Assembly (NCBI GenBank): GCA_034670405.1
Contig: JAXDDX010000001.1
Location: forward strand, 172,001-236,000
Source: Hoplostethus atlanticus
Lineage: Eukaryota > Chordata > Actinopteri > Trachichthyiformes > Trachichthyidae
Reading direction: 5' to 3'
DNA: 64,000 nucleotides
The position numbers were made by a program, and so were the translations under genes. Under the pieces are notes generated by a model, which saw only the letters and a program-made list of their open reading frames with translations, made no database searches and was not told the DNA's origin. Below are positions 16,855 through 29,772 of this stretch, in pieces; position 1 is the stretch's first letter; every line of letters starts with the position of its first letter.

Positions 16855-19800
16855 CTGGATGGGGAGAGACACAGGAAGAGGAAGTCAACTCTAATTTCCT
16901 TTTTTATTCTAGCAACACTCTTACATGATCGGTCTATGGTGACAGGAATATCGTCAGGTCATTGTATTGGTTGCTGTTGATGATCTGGGAACTGAAGCTT
17001 ATTCTACTGTTGCATTCGCTGCATGTTGCTCTGTATAGGAGCGTTAGCAAAATGCCTGACCGTAGGCTAGTGAATAGTTTAATTAATGATTGAAAATAAG
17101 ATTTATTGAACATATGTTTATTTTCCTTTCCGTTACCGACATTTTATAACAATAAAGTCCACTGGAGGCCGTACTTTCAATGCTTGGTTTGAAGATCCAG
17201 CATTCACTGTGACTGCTGAATGAAGACACACTAATAACTGCCAGCTTGCCAAACTAAGCTGTATGGCCGCTGCTGGTACGACGCCTCCAAAGCCTTTTTA
17301 GTCCATCCAATATTTCAATAGTGAGAGTCATTGAAGCGACCAAACGTAACCAGTCTCTATCCTGGCAGAACAACTCTTCTAAAAGCCAAACGCCTCTGTT
17401 GCTGCTCCACCAGGACATTTATACTTTTATTGCACAAAAACAACTTTCATCTGGACCACAAATGGATGAGTAAACACGGCGGTGAACGGAGGCATTCCCT
17501 CCATCGTCGCAAAACGCTCAGCCCCATTTTAACCCAATTAAGCCTTACACCGTAAATAGCAAACATAACGCGCTCGTGGCAGCAGCTCACCTCCCCGCGG
17601 CATCGAGGACAGCCGGAGGGACTCAAAGGGATCCAACAGATGAGCAAACGCCATAATCACGTTATGCCATTTCCTACTACAAAGTCAGAGAACTATGATA
17701 GTTTATCCAATCATCAAATCAAACTGAACTTGGGACAAAGTGTGTAAAACAAGTCACCACTGACTCCACTGTGAGTGATCTAGTTAGGTTTTCCTCCGCC
17801 GGCTGTCAGTGGACCAGTTAGACGGGCCTGCTTGGTTTCACATAACTTATTCTTAACTTAGTCTAATTCAGTCACGTGACCTCCCGTGCGGCTCACGATC
17901 AACAGACAAAGAACAGAATCAACGCCCATATGGAGGTGGGGACAAGCTCTGCAATGTATTTCATTACTCCTGGCAAAAGGCATTCACACGCTGCAGGTTC
18001 GTGACCACCCTCCGATGCAGACAGAATTGAGGCATGTGACTTCAGAGTTTCATACGGGTTGGGCATGTCGGAGAGGCCATGTATCACAAACAAGCACATG
18101 GTCTGCCAACACCTCTGCAAATAGCTTGCGGGGGTTTGGGAACACACATCTTGAGCGTTTTAAATTACAGCCCAACATTTCAGACAAGCCGTAATGATAG
18201 CCAGCCAGCGAGGGGGGGGGTCTCATTCACAGCCACAAAAGATAATGAATCCTTTTCTGAAGCATTTCTCCAAGCAGACTCTCCTCCAGTTTTTATTCTC
18301 TTTTTGGCTAGAGGCCTGTTGATGTTTTGTTTCAGGTGAAAGACGCGGCACCACTTAAATTTCCTCTACTGACTGCCCATTGAGTCTGCAGTCTTTCTTT
18401 CGAAAGCAGACATCACCCCCGATTCTGCGTCAAGAAGCGTGCAGAATGGAAGGAAAAACTTCTGTCTGAAACCGTATCAGGTAGACCGACCAGTTTGGTG
18501 GCAAATGTTTTGGTTTAAAACACGCACGTCACGGGGTGTGTCACAGAGGAGGGTCGGCAAAGTTAGTCGCCCTGTTTTGTTGAGGAGGAGCTCCAGGACA
18601 GTTGCCCTGGCAACCTGACAGGTAACCCCCGACAACCTGATCTGCATAGCTACGAGCCAAGAGAGTGAACAGTGGAAAACAAGCTCACTTAGCAGCAGCA
18701 GCAAAAAGATGGCAAAAAAACACTGTATTTCTCTGTCAAAAAACACCGTATTTCTATCAAAAAACACCTTATTTCTCTCCTCCCTGCCTTTGTTCGTCGT
18801 TATTTCTGTGCAGCATTTGAACAGATGCATTACAAAGTGGGAAAACATCAGCGTTTTCTCCCCGGCTCTGATTTCTTTAATTATCACTTCTCTATCATGC
18901 GCGATCATTTTAGGGACACAGGAATATTTTTTTTTACTTCTGCTGTGAAGGCTCTGTGGCTTTGACCTTCACACTCCTTACTACTGGTTGCTTGTAATGC
19001 AATAAGGACATTTGCCAAGATGTCAAGACCTGCTTCTCTTTTCCATCTTCCTATTTAGAGAAAGGAGCCTGTCCTTGATGGAAATGCCAGCTTGTTTTGA
19101 AAGGCAACACTCTCGTCCTGACATTTCAGCCACACTCAAGCACACACCCCATCCCCGGCCCACGATGCCACTCCAGCTGGAGGGCTGCAGCCTGCATGCC
19201 CCCAATAGGCCACGAGGTCACCATGAAAAGAGAATATAGGCCACGTTTTAAAGATGGCTTGATGTCACCCATCAGCAGTCGCCAGCAAAACACACTCGCA
19301 CGCTTGGGCTGTATTAACATGCCGGTGAGATAATAATCATCTGTGTGTTGCAGTAAGATGAATCACCCTCCGATTCCCTTGGAAGGGTGTGTGTTGTAAG
19401 AGGTTGTGCAACTGAAAGAGACAAAGAAGGGGAGAGAAAAATGATTTGACGTACAAATGGTTGCATTGCCAAATTGTTCTTCCTGAGCAGAGTTGTTTTG
19501 ATAACTGATTCAAGTGAATTGTTCCAGGGGATAAACGTCCTGAGACACTATCTGTTGGCTGGTGGACTGCTGGGGCAAAGTTTGGCAGACAGCCAAGAGA
19601 CACACAACACAACCAAAACAGGAAGCCCTCTGGCAGCTCTTCCAAGAAGACCAAAAAAACACCGAAACACCTCCTGACGATAACCTCCCCATCTTGGTAT
19701 TGGAAAGGACTGCACTTAACTCAAATAACCAGCAACCGTCGACGTACAACGAGGTCATTCACCAAAAACTTAATGTTAAAAATGATTTAGGTTGGAGACA

Positions 19801-19990
19801 AAAGCAGCAAGTTGTTGAGTCGTCGGACCTCCTCCAGCCCCTGGGGTTTGGCTCAGCTGCATGTCGGAAAAGATGTCGAGACAGAAACAGGAAAGGCACA
19901 CGTTCTCTGAAACCTGAGTCTGGACACCCCTGTTCCTGCCAAAACACATCGCTCTGACCCCTGGACCCAAGCTGTGAGCGTATGAGGCCG

Positions 19991-19993
19991 ACC

Positions 19994-20036
<43 letters not shown>

Positions 20037-20037
20037 G
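19991..20037. repeat. GACA tetranucleotide microsatellite
   Basis: About eleven near-perfect copies of GACA/ACAG. Confidence 0.92.
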
Positions 20038-20986
20038 GAAACAACAACAACAGCTAAACTAAAGCGCTAGAACGGGAAAATGTTGCAACCTAACATAACA
20101 ATCCTGCACCATTCGCAGGTATTGTACCCAGAGACAACAGAATACTCACATTGAAAGAAACACATAAAATACACACATTAGCCAGATTATTTCTACAGCC
20201 GTTACACCATGCTATCAAAATTAGAGAACGATATATGGAGGTAAATATTCTACACGTAGGAGCTTTAAGACCATTACTGATTAAAGTCAGCACAGTTCTT
20301 GCCACTACGGCAAATTGTAATAACAAATGAAACTTGATGGATGAGCCTGATAGCAAAACAACTCCACAATTCTCTCACTGAGTAGCACAGTAGTTTAGTA
20401 ACACGCCTATTGATTGATGTGAAGACTGAACAGTAAACAACGTCTTCCCATGCCAACAGGAATACGTGTGTGTGCTTGTGTATGTTTGGTACAAAACACT
20501 CTACCAGACACCACCGACTACCCCGCCAGCGCAATCACCTCTAGTGGTTTCTGTACACCGAGTGCACCAATAAAAATGTCGGTCATCTTTCAGCATCTTG
20601 GCGTCTTGCCTGTACTCTGCCAAGTCAGACACGCTGAACTGGCTGAGGTTAAACGCCAGTAGTCAATTGAAAACTGGTTTATTTACATAATGTTTTGTTT
20701 CAGGATCCACCAGGATCCACCAGGCCCAGCTACCTTTGACAAGATCAGCCAATCAGTCAAAAGGTGCATTACTCAGAATTAACCTCAGATTGCTCAAATT
20801 AAGAAATCCATCTGTTCCTGAATTGATTTCCTTTGATGCTCCAGAAGTGAACCAGCAGACGGGAGGGGGAGTCGTGGTTATGTAACCAGGCTGATGTAGG
20901 CCAGTAGATGGCTTCATCTGACAGGACCACAGTCACAGAGCTAGTACACTTACTGCACTGGCTCAGAGCATCAATGGACCTCAACG

Positions 20987-20998
20987 CGCGCACACACA

Positions 20999-21031
<33 letters not shown>
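20987..21031. repeat. CA dinucleotide microsatellite
   Basis: About 20 CA units, with one CT interruption near 21000, after a short CG-rich start. Confidence 0.92.
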
Positions 21032-21034
<3 letters not shown>

Positions 21035-21189
21035 CAGAGTATAGAGCCACAGAACAACAAAAACAAGGCCCACATCTCTGCTGTGTACCACTCAGAAAGG
21101 CAAAACACATCCATGCTAGAGAATTCCCCTTCAAAACATTTGTCTTCCGCCTATTTACTGGCATTTCATCCCATGGAACTATTTTAGTT

Positions 21190-21380
21190 CTATAATAAAG
21201 AAGGATACTATACAAATATCACAGTGCTCATAGGAATATTATGGTGATACCACAGGAGATACAAAATACCATTAAGTAACGTCACTAAAAACTCACTATT
21301 GAGTACCACAGACACGCTATTAGTCACAATGGGATCATATTGGTGATATTATAGTGCAAAATTCACATCAAGGGAATAAT
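21190..21380 (-). repeat. Repeat unit (CTATAATATT type), inverted copy
   Basis: Read on the minus strand this contains ACTATAATATCACC, GTGTCTGTGGTACTCAATAG, TGAGTTTTTAGTGACGTTAC and ATAATATTCCTATGAGCA. The same words occur on the plus strand at 22920-23410, so the two blocks are inverted relative to each other. The family is unknown to me. Confidence 0.65.
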
Positions 21381-21509
21381 AATTGTGTTATCTTGTTTAG
21401 TAGGCCATAACATGGGTAGATTACTAAACGAAATAGTGTTTTTGTAGTAGGTCTTGAATGATTTATGAATTAATTTCTCACAACCGATTAAATCTGCAGA
21501 TCAATCCAG

Positions 21510-21915
21510 AAAAAGCGTGTCCCAACTATGGTTTAAACAGAAAGAAAAACGTGTCCTAACAGGGGTTTACAGGAAATGGCATGTCAAATGGCATGGTTTA
21601 AACAGTAAAGTGTGTCCTAAATGACGTCTACGTGTAAAAATGTGCCCCGAGGTTTAATCAGAAACAAACCTATCCCAACTGGGGTTTGAACACAAAAAAA
21701 ACAACATGTCCTAACTGGGGTTTACACAGGAAACCGTGTGCTAACTGGAGTTTCAACAGAAAAAGGTGTCCTAACTGGGGTGTAAACAGAAAAAAGGGTC
21801 CTAACTGGGATGTAAACAGAAAAAAAGGGTCCTAACTGGGATGTAAACAGAAAAAAGGTGTCCTAACTGGGGTGTAAACAAATAAAGGTGTCCTAACTGG
21901 GGTTTCAGGGGGAAA
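21510..21915. repeat. Minisatellite of about 30-32 bp units
   Basis: Roughly a dozen copies of a unit like GTGTCCTAACTGGGGTTTAA plus ACAGAAAAAA. Copies become more alike toward the 3' side (about 21720-21900), where GTCCTAACTGGG and TGTAAACAGAAAAA repeat almost perfectly. The first copies are diverged. Confidence 0.9.
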
Positions 21916-21941
21916 AAATACAGTAAAGTAGCTTAAGTCAC

Positions 21942-22160
21942 TGGTTCCCAAAGTGGGGTCCGGAGACCTCCAGGGGTCCTTGCAGTAGTTCCCCAGCAAA
22001 ATTAACAATAGTTTAATTTCACTATTATTTATTTTATTTATTATTTAACTACTATTGTTATTTTTTATTCCCCCACATATGGTAGAGAAAGACAACAAAA
22101 CCTTTCTCAGATGGGATTTCATGCGACAAAATCGTATCAAATAGGTTGTAATGTGTTTTT
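21942..22160 (+). mobile_element. Fragment of a hAT-like element, left copy
   Basis: It starts CACTGGTTCCCAAAGTGGGG, a form typical of hAT transposon ends. CCAGGGGTCCTTGCAGTAG, CCCCAGCAAAATTAACAATA and a later CGACAAAATCGTATCAAAT follow. A related copy lies at 60430-60690. No target duplication was established. Confidence 0.5.
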
Positions 22161-22919
22161 GGCATAAAGGATGTTCACCCTCGTCTTGTCTACTGCGATT
22201 TTCAGCATCCAACGTTGTATGCGCACAAATAATAAACAAGGAAATGCCAATAAACGTTGTTGATGTCAGATTCTGATGAAATCTGCACTGTGGGCAACAA
22301 AAATGTTCTCACACTAGAAAAATAGAACTATTTCATTTGAGCAGTTTTTACTTTCAGGCCTATTCACGCGCCTGTGTTGACATGTTGGGGTCCGGGTCGC
22401 TGTCTTGCCGTCAGTGTTTCTGTTCGCTGTTGTTTTCCTGCCGCTTTACGAGCAGACTACAAGAAAAGTTGTGCTCTTGCCAACTAAGCGAGATAAATGG
22501 ACTAAACCGGTGTGCCAAACTGACAGCCCTGAATAAAACTATCACGGCTCTGGAAAATGTGTCTTACCTTTCCTCTGTGTTCAGCATGATAGCCTCGAGT
22601 AAACGGGGAACTTTGTGGTGTTTCTGACAACCAAAATAATGACTATTTAATAGAAGCTCCACAGAAAAGTTCACCATCCGTAAAATAAAAACACCTTATA
22701 GGAGTAAAACCCGGTAGCAGGACTGTATGTAGAGACGATTTTTAACAATATATCTTTATGAAGCTGCGTAGCGACTCTGCTCTGCGGCTGCAAGAAGGGC
22801 TATTTATAACCGCAACAGAGGCATTATGGGTAATCCATCCAGGAAGTAACGTGTAGGACTGTTTACAAGTTTAAAAAAAACACAGAAATTCACCATACTA
22901 TTTCTAAAATCGATAGCTC

Positions 22920-23410
22920 AAATGTGCCTGTGGCACCTAATAGCGAGTGTATAGTTCCCTTATCGTACTTTATGGTAGTTTTTATCTTTTATGGTATCAC
23001 TATAATATTCCTATAATATTCCCATATGGATCTATAATATGTCTGCGGTGCTCAATAATAAGTCTGTAGTGATTTTATTGCACTTCAGGTTACTTTTTTA
23101 AAAATCTCATCTGGTGTCACTGTAACATTTCTAAAATATTGCTATCGGGATCTAAATGGCCCTGTGGTGCTCGATAGTTTGTAGTGACTTTATTGTCTTC
23201 ACTATAACACTCCTATAATATTCCTATAGGGGCCTATAATGTGTCCGTGGTACTGAATAGTGAGTTTATTATGACCTTGTAACACTTACTTAATCTTTTG
23301 TTGTTGTTTTTTTTTAACTCGTATCAATGTATTATTTTGATCAGTTATCACCATCTACTATGACTAACATCCCTATAATATTCCTATTGGATGTGTTCTA
23401 GTTTATAGTT
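22920..23410 (+). repeat. Tandem-like array of the CTATAATATT repeat, plus orientation
   Basis: Three to four diverged units share CACTATAATATTCCTATAAT, CCTATAGGGGCCTATAATGT, GTGGTGCTCAATA and GTAGTGATTTTATTG. It mirrors the single inverted block at 21190-21380. No coding signal. Confidence 0.65.
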
Positions 23411-23665
23411 TTGCTGTGATATTTGTGAAGTCTCGTTCTAAGATTACTATAGCTTTTTTGCCGTTTCTCCAGTAGTTGCGTCTCTGTTGCGTGCAGACCC
23501 TGTGTTAGGCAGTTCACTGACATTTTACCAACGCACTTTATAAATAGCCTAATATTGTCAGAACACATCCTTATATTGTTTTGCATGTGGTAACATATTG
23601 TTGATTGACCTTCATCGCCTAAGCTTAAATATACAACTTTTTTCTATTGAAATGGGACATTTAGC

Positions 23666-23727
<62 letters not shown>
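23666..23727. repeat. CT dinucleotide microsatellite
   Basis: About 30 uninterrupted CT units. Confidence 0.95.
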
Positions 23728-23730
<3 letters not shown>

Positions 23731-24144
23731 AAAACAAATGCAGTCACTTCTAATGACTAGTAAGTAACGTAAGTCCTCAGTTAACAAAATTATATCACTT
23801 TTACACATCGGGTCCTCTACATTTTAGAGATATTGAATGATGAAGCTGAGGTAGTGATTCAGGTCCAGAGGGGATATGTAGTGTTTTGGAATATAACTCT
23901 TCAGCTGTCCGACACGACGGTCTGCTTGGTCCAGACTTAGAGTGTGAACCCCAACATAGACCTAGTTATGTAAGGAAGAATGAAAAAGAGGCCCTGCCCC
24001 TCAGATTAGTAACAAGATAGCAAACCTGCTACTTGATCCTGGCACAGAGGTGGTAAGTTCACATTCATATTAATATTGGCAGTCTGGCTTGCCTTGGTAG
24101 GCAGGCAGCATTTTGTGAGGACGTTTGTGAAATCTAAATGAGTG

Positions 24145-24730
24145 GCGGTGACATTTTACATTTTAGCTGACACTTTTCTCCAGAGCGACAATGTGGTCGA
24201 ATAAGCTTCAATTCCTAGATCGCCAAAAATTACGAGCAACCAATACTAAGGAGTGCAAAGGTCAGGGCCTTAGTGACTTGACAATATACCTGGGACTGGA
24301 AAACAATCATGCAAGAGTGAAGAGAGATAGACGGGATATTTTACAGTTAGCGTAAGTAGAAGAGAGAGATATCATTTGGTGGGTAGAAGGTGACGTGAGG
24401 TACTTCTTGAAAAGATAAGAAGGAGGTTTGGGACTGTAAGGTCGCTGGTTTAAATCCCTAGATCGGCTGGGAAACACTGGGTGGGTAAAGTGGATGAGAA
24501 ATACACTCCCCTCCCTCAACAACTACCATCAAGGTGCCCTTGAGCAAGGCACTGAAGTCCCAACTGCTTCGGTAGAGCTGCTCAAGAGCTAACAGCAGGA
24601 GACTGGTTGCACTGGACAGCTCCCCGGTGTGAATATATGTGACTATATGAATGCACAGCAGGGTGCATGGTGCTCTCTGACAGCCTGTAGTCCAGACTGT
24701 GCCATTTATCAGGCCAAGGCAGCATAGCAC
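24145..24730. mobile_element. SINE-like sequences, two pieces
   Basis: At 24150-24195 the string TTTAGCTGACACTTTTCTCC then AGAGCGAC is the reverse complement of the LINE/SINE tail seen at the window start. At 24440-24640 there is GGTCGCTGGTTTAAATCCC (box-B-like), then GAAACACTGGGTGGGTAAAG and GTGCCCTTGAGCAAGGCAC, a signature of tRNA-derived fish SINEs. Boundaries are approximate. Confidence 0.6.
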
Positions 24731-26689
24731 GACAACATAAGCTAGTGGGTGGATGCCTTTATTTAAAGTGCCTTGCAGTACTGTGAGAGCATTGTATTAT
24801 GGGTGGCTCCAGTGAAGATCGTATTTACTCGGTACAATTCTCAGATTCACGTTCTTTACCTTCTCTGACCTCGTTTCCCACAGCTATCTAGTGTGAAATA
24901 CTGACATGACACATTGACAGATTTTTAGCAGTTACAGTTTTGAACAATGGATTTGTTCTCAAGTCTTTTGTAAGAGCAGAGGAACCTAAAGCCATATGGC
25001 GTGCAAGCGTCCCGTGAGCTCTCTCTCTCCTACAACACAAACAGGCCTAATAAACATATTGTGCACCTTCAGAGGAGGTTGGCTAGTCTGAAAAGTTTAT
25101 TTTCAAAATGAGATATCGACCATTTGAAAATTCCACATACAAAATGTTTGTCCCACTTGTAATTCTGCATTGGCACTAAAGGAGTAATGGAGTATTAGCA
25201 TTTTTAGCATTCCTCATGAACACCAATGGGCGCCACTAGCCACAGACTAGCTCATTAGCTTGCAGGTAACAGAACCCAATGGTTTCCATGAGGAATGCTA
25301 ACAATGCTAACAGTCATTTGACAAACTGTTTCAGTCCTTACCATTTAGGCCCAATGAAAAGAAATATCACTGTAACATGTAAAGCACCACCATCTACCCA
25401 CAATCTTGCAGACTTTATGTTCTGAAGACTTTAAATTCCACACGATTTTTCTTGTAGAGTAAGTACAGAAACAGTGGCTTTTTGATTCCCTCAGCTCTTC
25501 ATGCAAACTGAGCCCAGGTTAAATCTGAGCTGAGCACTGAGCATCTCAGGTTCCAGAACAAACTGGCCCTTAGTTGCCCTTAATGCACAGTGTCACGAGT
25601 CGCACATGAGATGATGGCTGAAAAAGAAAACATCTCTCGAGTTTCAGCCTGTCGCCTCGCTGCTGTTTGAGACCGACACCGTTGACCTGGTATTTTGCAT
25701 TGTCCTCTGAGCTCCTCGCACTGAAGACAAAAAGGGAGATCATGTGAACAGCGCACCGACACTCTATCCCTCCTGTGGGGATGAAATATTTAGCAGCGCT
25801 CGGTGGGGAACGAGTCTGGAAAACTGTAGCAAAAGGAGGGTCCTCCTGTTGCCAGATGTTGAGGTTCGATAAGGGAACAGGGCTAATCGGGGGAGCCATC
25901 AGGGCCCGGGCCTTCCATCCCCGAGGAGAGGCTGCATGAGTCTGAGGATGGGTAGGGTTATATGTTATTCATAGGATTATTCAAGAGTCACTCTGCCTCT
26001 CTCTTTCATCCTCTCTCACTCTGTCTCTTTGTTTTTCTCTCTCACCTGCATCACTCGAGCAAACATGAATAACTCAGAGAAATGTACGCTCTGCACTCTG
26101 TAATCCAGTACAGTACCGTCTCGTGCAGCAGTATTATCACACACAACTAGTCCTCAGGTCTCATGCTCTCTATTACAAGCACAAGAAAGAGTGCCAAAGA
26201 GTCTGTGTGTGCGCACACTTGTGTACATGCAAGCGCACACACAGGCATGCGAGTGAGCTATCACAACCCCTGGACAACCTCCTTGATCTAATTAAAGTTC
26301 CCATTGTTCCTCTCTGGCAGCATCCACATTCTGTCCGGGAAATGTTGATTTACTCAAGCAGGTAATCACAACAAACACTAAGACACAGTTCCACCGGTCC
26401 AAGTTTCCCAGTTCTTGTGCTTCTGTCTACAAGATCATACATATCTCAGTGTGCCCTGGGTTGACCGCCATATCAGACAACCGTGGCTAGACTTATATGG
26501 TTAGCTGTGACATGGTAGTTTGGGTGTGAACAGCCCACCATTTCTCTGTTGAGGATAATGACTGTTTTGGGTGAGGCCTTTGTCAACATTGGGCTGTGGT
26601 GGGATCCTCAGGAAGAGGAAATTGTCCACTTTTGTTCTTGAGGTGATCATTTCCCTTTTATGTTTGTGTAAATGTTTACATTGATTATG

Positions 26690-27010
26690 TTCAAGGCATT
26701 TAGCTCATGCTCTTATCCAGTGCAGCTTACAGTGTGTGAGCAGGTAGGGGTTCAGTGCCTTGTTGAAGGGCCCTTTGACAGGACAGAAGGCTACTGGCGG
26801 ACACATCAGCTGCTTCTGGGAACAAAGCTTTTTTGTTTATTTTGGTTAAGGGATGGACTGTCTAACCACTAGCGACCTCACCTGTCTAGCCACCTTACCC
26901 CCCTTACACAAAGCTTTTATCAAAGTTGGTTTAGCCCAGTATCAAACTGTACACTGCTGCAAGCAGGATTTGAATCTGTGTGAGGAGATCCCACAGGATT
27001 TTGAGTCCAA
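26690..27010 (-). mobile_element. SINE/L2-tail fragment
   Basis: The block GGCATTTAGCTCATGCTCTT plus ATCCAGTGCAGCTTACA is the reverse complement of the shared 3' tail. It is followed by GGGTTCAGTGCCTTGTTGAA and a box-B-like GATTTGAATCTGTG at about 26969. Confidence 0.6.
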
Positions 27011-28670
27011 CGGCAGCTTATCCACTCGGCTTCTGCAGCTCCCATAATGGAGAGGTGAGATGGGTAGAAGGTTTGATCATGGCCGAATCGGATCCATCTC
27101 CAAATGCAAACCTGCCGATGCTTCAGGATTCCCTCACATATACCTAAACATTCACTGGGCACTACTACAACAGCATCATTAAAAATGCCATAGACCTACA
27201 CGGCAACAGGACACTAACACCTTAAACATCCACTATTTCTCCTCTGGTGCCACAAGGTCTGGGTTTTCCACCCTCAGATATCATCCATTATATCATCAAT
27301 CTGTGATGTTCAATGGAGGAGGAGGAGTTTTGTGACGAAGTGTTGCAATTCACTGTAACCTGCCTCGTCCACTTCTACTTCTACGTTAGTGATTTCCCAG
27401 AATGCCGTTTGACAGCCCCCAGAGAATGTGCCTGGACTTGTCCGTATTCAGCTGGGTATTACGCGTAGGTGGAGAGAGCAACAACTATAGCGACAGAGAG
27501 AACAGCAAGAGAGTGAGAATTTTGGAGAAAAAGCGAGAGCCGCACCCCTCGAGCAAAACACGTCTTGTGGCTGCATTGCATTCTGGTCTATTGATGCTGC
27601 TGTCGGTGGAGAAATCTCTTCCTCTTCCTGTTGAACGTTGTAAGTAAGTGTTTTTAACAGAGTTCAAGTGCTTTAGGGTTCACATGCTTAGGGGGCACCA
27701 GGTTAAGCAACAGGTATGTGATGGTATGTGTGATGTTTTCCAACCACACATGTATCGTCACATCCTTTACATCCACGCACACTTTCATTCCACTCACATC
27801 AGGATTTTCTTTAAAATTGGTAATCAAAATTGATAATCAGAAACTGGTGATCTGCAGTGTGTTGAGTGTACAGGGACAAGGGAGCGCAGGTCCAGTCCTA
27901 TCGCCTCCACAAGTGTTACCTTGCTTTGCTGAGACACCGCTCACCCTCACAGCTTGCTGTGTCACGTCTGAGCACCCGAGGGCCACGCTGTTCCTCTCTG
28001 GATTGATACTCATTGATATGCATTTTTTAAGCTGATTGTCTCGCTGTAATACAGTCCCTGCAGGCTGCAGCTCCCCGGCACGCCCTCGCAGCTTATTTGA
28101 TTGTCATGCACACGTGTTATTTGCGTCACCACTTTGGTTAATACAGAATAGAATTGTTTATACCCTAAACTGGGCAGGAGGTGCAGGTTGGGGAGGCTTG
28201 TGTGTTACCACTGTTTTCCAAAGACTTACCTACTTAATCTTCTCATCCTTTATCCCACCCCACCCCCACATGGGAAACTTATAATATGATAATGCATCTT
28301 ATTACTGATTGGTCCAAAGGGTGCCTGCATGTTTCACTTGTATACACTATTTGCCTGTTTATGTCTGTATGCAGTAAGTTTGCGTGTCTATGTAAGAATG
28401 CATGTATGCATCTATTGTGGCACCCTCGGGGGGGGAAAAGCCAAGGGGTCACAATCCCATTCTGAGCGCAAATGCATGGAACAGATCACACAGGAGGCAG
28501 GATTGTGATGACAAAACAATGCTTTTACTTACTGAACTTAAAATCACACTTCAACTTATCGTCAGACGAAGAACTGAGTTCACAGGTCCTTCAGCAGCCT
28601 CTCCGCTGGACTGCAGACTCCACTCTTTAAGTCTTTTTCTCTCAATCAGCTCCCACCTAGCTGATTGTAA

Positions 28671-29186
28671 TGGTGCATGCGATTGTACTCAGAAGTCGAT
28701 ATTTCCGACTCTGTATTCCCGACTTCCGATCTAAATGTGTTCCAGTGCATCTGCTCGGGAAAACATGGACGCCAGCAGCAAACTCATGTCTCAGAATTTT
28801 ACAAGCATCTAATGAGGACCTACATCAACTACTACTACAGCGCCATTAGTGAAGAGAAACGGCGCATATCAGTGAACTAGTAACATTAACGTTAAAGCCA
28901 CACGCTAGTAAAGACTTCTATCTCGTAAGGTTGAGCACAAATCAACCGAATTACGTTACAAATGTAAACTACAAAGTTGTTTCAACATGTTTTCATAACA
29001 AAAATGACATATGAAGTAAAAATTGATGCAAAGGGAATTGTGTTTACTGTTCACGGTGTGCGCCACTATATTGCTGTGACGTCACGTGTGAACTCGGACC
29101 TAGTTGGATCTTGCCCCAGTTTATTGCACTTTTCCGTGTCGGAGGTCGTTTTTTTTCCGAGTTCCCGAGAACAATGGAATGCACCA
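28671..29186. mobile_element. Non-autonomous PIF/Harbinger-like MITE with TAA target duplication
   Basis: The left end is TGGTGCATGCGATTGTACTC. The right end read in reverse is TGGTGCATTCCATTGTTCTC, an inverted repeat of roughly 30 bases with a few mismatches. TAA lies immediately outside both ends (28668-28670 and 29187-29189), as expected for the 3-bp TWA duplication of PIF/Harbinger elements. There is no transposase ORF inside, so it depends on a helper. The superfamily call rests on the duplication and is tentative. Confidence 0.6.
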
Positions 29187-29710
29187 TAACACCCTTCACC
29201 TGGGGCAAGATGGCCGACTGGCTGTTATCTGCTGGGGAATGTAGTCCTTCCCCACAGTTTCTCATGTATCGAGCTGTCCACCTACCTATCTATCTGCTTG
29301 CTGTTCCTTGTCATTTCACAGAGCAACAGCAGCACTGGGACTATGGCATCATGGTCCCGGGGCAGGTGAGGCCGTCTACAGCAGCTGTGTAAGTGGGTAA
29401 TCTCTCACTGGGTTACATATCCGACTGGGTATGCCAGTGCCTGCAGTACCAACAGTGCTGCTCTTTCTAAAAGGAGCTCATCTTGCCCCCTAGCTCTGTG
29501 CTTCGTTACATAACTCTATCTAACTCTTGCCCACCATCCATGTGGAGCCACACTGAATGTTCTGGAAACCCAAGGGGGCAGATGGGGAAGGAAGTAGAGG
29601 ACTTTCATCTTTCGCATGTTATAGTTCCTCATACATGTAGTCTTATAAATATTGGACTAAAATGCAGTTACTTTATTGTTCTCTGTCTCAGTCTGTCATG
29701 CATTCATAGA

Positions 29711-29772
29711 CCTCTCTCTCTCTCTCTCTCACACACTCACACACACTCACACACACACACACACACACACAC
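29711..29772. repeat. Compound CT/CA microsatellite
   Basis: CT units at 29711-29730 pass into CA/CACT units up to 29772. Confidence 0.92.

Noticed and set aside
17582-17647. Candidate oaz2 first exon (minus strand, MAFAHLLDPFESL then a GTGAGC donor)
   Set aside because: The exon leaves phase 1, whereas the next exon needs phase 2, and the residues do not resemble antizyme-2 N-termini.
21510-21915. Regular repeats resembling a CRISPR array
   Set aside because: The units are contiguous with no unique spacers, and the genome is vertebrate. This is a minisatellite.
22337-22627. Cys/Ser-rich plus-strand ORF of 96 codons
   Set aside because: It matches no family I recognise and lies between repeat blocks. 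It could be chance, and nothing supports translation.
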